This document shows, in pieces, positions 4,057 through 5,106 of a stretch of DNA of 5,106 bases; the first letter of the stretch is position 1; each line of letters starts with the position of its first letter. Both the position numbers and the translations under genes were made by a program. Where the stretch lies: positions 1 through 5,106 of the forward strand of contig WOYJ01000015.1 in assembly GCA_011620845.1 (NCBI GenBank). Reading direction: 5' to 3'. The stretch comes from Methanobacteriaceae archaeon. GTDB lineage: Archaea; Methanobacteriota; Methanobacteria; Methanobacteriales; Methanobacteriaceae. Under the pieces are notes generated by a model, which was given only the letters and a program-made list of their open reading frames with translations, was not told where the DNA came from and searched no databases.

Positions 4057-5106
4057 GGTGGTAGGTGGACGTATAGGGGGGTCGGTCTCTTCTCTTTTTG
4101 CTTCTCGAGATGATGTGAATGTCCTGATGATTGAAAAGAGACAGGAAATTGGCACGCCTGTACAGTGTGCCGAGGGAACAACCCTGTCCACCTTTAAGAT
4201 TCTGGATATGAAGCCTTCTAGAAGGTTCATCAGCTCCTATATTGAAGGTGCCACTGTTTACGCTCCGGACGGTAGGGCTCTTGATTTGGAAGAGGTGGTT
4301 GGTAGCAATTTTCTGGATGGTGCTGGCTATGAAGGTTACATCTTAGATAGGAAGGTCTTTGATAAACACCTTGCCATCCAGACAGCCAAAGCAGGGACAG
4401 ATATAATGATGAAGACCACCGTAAAGGACCTGATAAGAAAGGAAGGTAAGGTGTGCGGGGTGGTGGCCAAGCACTTGGGAAAAACCATGGAGATAAAGGC
4501 CGACATGGTCATAGCCGCCGATGGAGTCGAATCCAAGATGGCCAGATTAGCCGGACTCACCGGCCCAAGCAAACCCAAGGATATATGTTCCTGTGCACAA
4601 CTTGAGCTGGTCGGTTTAGACATAGACCCCCACCGGCTTAACTTCTATTTCGGTAGAAAAATAGCCCCTGGGGGATATTTATGGATGTTTCCCAAGGGAG
4701 AAGACACGGTTAACGTCGGTTTAGGGGTGAGGAGCAATAAAAAAACAGCTTACCAGTATCTTAACCAGTTCATCTCCAGGTTCGACGGCGTAATCCCTGT
4801 AGAACTTAACATCGGTGGAGTTCCCCTATCAGGACCGATTGATAGAACTTATACCGATGGTTTCCTGGTGGTAGGGGATGCAGCGGGACAGGTGGACCCC
4901 GTCACCGGGGGAGGAATACATACCACCGCCTTCTGCGCTAAAGTTGCCGGACAAGTCGCAGCAGAAGCCACCAAAAAGGAAGACACATCCGCTGATGTTT
5001 TAAAAAAATATGATGATATATGGAGGGAAAGGTTTGGAGAAAACCTTGAAATATCCCTTAAATATCGAAATGCCGCTGATAAATTAACTGATAAGGATAT
5101 GAATGC
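4040..5106 (+). CDS. geranylgeranyl reductase family FAD-dependent oxidoreductase, 3' end outside the window
   Basis: An open frame runs from ATG 4040 (GGAGGA at 4028-4033, 6 bases upstream) to the right edge, 355 codons without a stop. Related proteins have about 390-400 residues, so some 40 are missing. The protein is a flavoprotein that saturates the geranylgeranyl chains of archaeal ether lipids or related prenyl compounds, acting at the cytoplasmic membrane face. Visible features are an N-terminal Rossmann strand and loop (DVVVVGGRIGGS, residues 4-15), the family cysteine block P40-VQCAEG with C43, A160-D161-G162 (AADGVES), the lipid-pocket signature Y213-LWMFP-K219-G, and the second FAD block G279-D280-AAGQVDPVTGGGIHT. 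The canonical GxGxxG has Arg at its second glycine (R11). That variant occurs in some members of this flavoprotein superfamily. Methanobacteria often carry several paralogues, so the exact substrate is not certain. The upstream ferredoxin is the probable electron source. Confidence 0.9.
   Translation, partial: MKYDVVVVGGRIGGSVSSLFASRDDVNVLMIEKRQEIGTPVQCAEGTTLSTFKILDMKPSRRFISSYIEGATVYAPDGRALDLEEVVGSNFLDGAGYEGYILDRKVFDKHLAIQTAKAGTDIMMKTTVKDLIRKEGKVCGVVAKHLGKTMEIKADMVIAADGVESKMARLAGLTGPSKPKDICSCAQLELVGLDIDPHRLNFYFGRKIAPGGYLWMFPKGEDTVNVGLGVRSNKKTAYQYLNQFISRFDGVIPVELNIGGVPLSGPIDRTYTDGFLVVGDAAGQVDPVTGGGIHTTAFCAKVAGQVAAEATKKEDTSADVLKKYDDIWRERFGENLEISLKYRNAADKLTDKDMN

Noticed and set aside
3847..4623. 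Minus-strand ORFs at 3847-4230, 3960-4181 and 4336-4623
   Set aside because: They lie antisense to the ferredoxin and reductase genes, whose cluster and flavin motifs are unambiguous.

Overview
The window looks like chromosomal DNA from a methanogenic archaeon, most likely of the order Methanobacteriales and probably close to Methanobacterium. The pointers are archaeal TATA boxes upstream of genes, AT-rich spacers with short U-tract terminators, two tRNA genes that do not encode CCA, strong GGAGG ribosome sites, and a small 2[4Fe-4S] ferredoxin directly upstream of a geranylgeranyl reductase-type flavoprotein of archaeal lipid synthesis. The genus is inferred from gene content only.

Left part (1-1398, all minus strand). 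The left edge holds the decayed N-terminal helix-turn-helix of an IS630-type transposase, broken by two frameshifts and running off the window. Next is an intact 270-residue calcineurin-like metallophosphoesterase (281-1093). Its promoter carries two 11-bp near-palindromes exactly 21 bp apart, between the TATA box and the start codon. The 305-bp spacer that follows holds this promoter, a degenerate 27-bp tandem repeat and the probable terminator of the next gene.

Middle part (1399-3555, minus strand). A multi-pass membrane protein of unknown function (2407-3057) is followed by a PhoU-domain protein with an N-terminal winged helix (1399-2295). No U-tract separates them, so they may be cotranscribed. 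Their 111-bp spacer holds a duplicated promoter-like module with three copies of one 11-bp core. Upstream lie tRNA-Thr(GGT) and tRNA-Leu(TAA), each with its own TATA box. The leucine tRNA appears to have a U-U mismatch in its anticodon stem.

Right part (3556-5106, plus strand). From its own promoter, a 61-residue dicluster ferredoxin is read, probably from a TTG start at 3772. A geranylgeranyl reductase family flavoprotein, cut by the right edge, follows. The two probably form an electron donor and lipid-saturating reductase pair. The 82-bp spacer between them, with the 3' end of the ferredoxin gene, consists of about four degenerate copies of a roughly 32-bp Shine-Dalgarno plus ATG unit. It contains two tiny ORFs, the second of which overlaps the reductase start by ATGA. 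This array is the most unusual structure in the window. I found no CRISPR array, defence island or clearly new multi-gene system.
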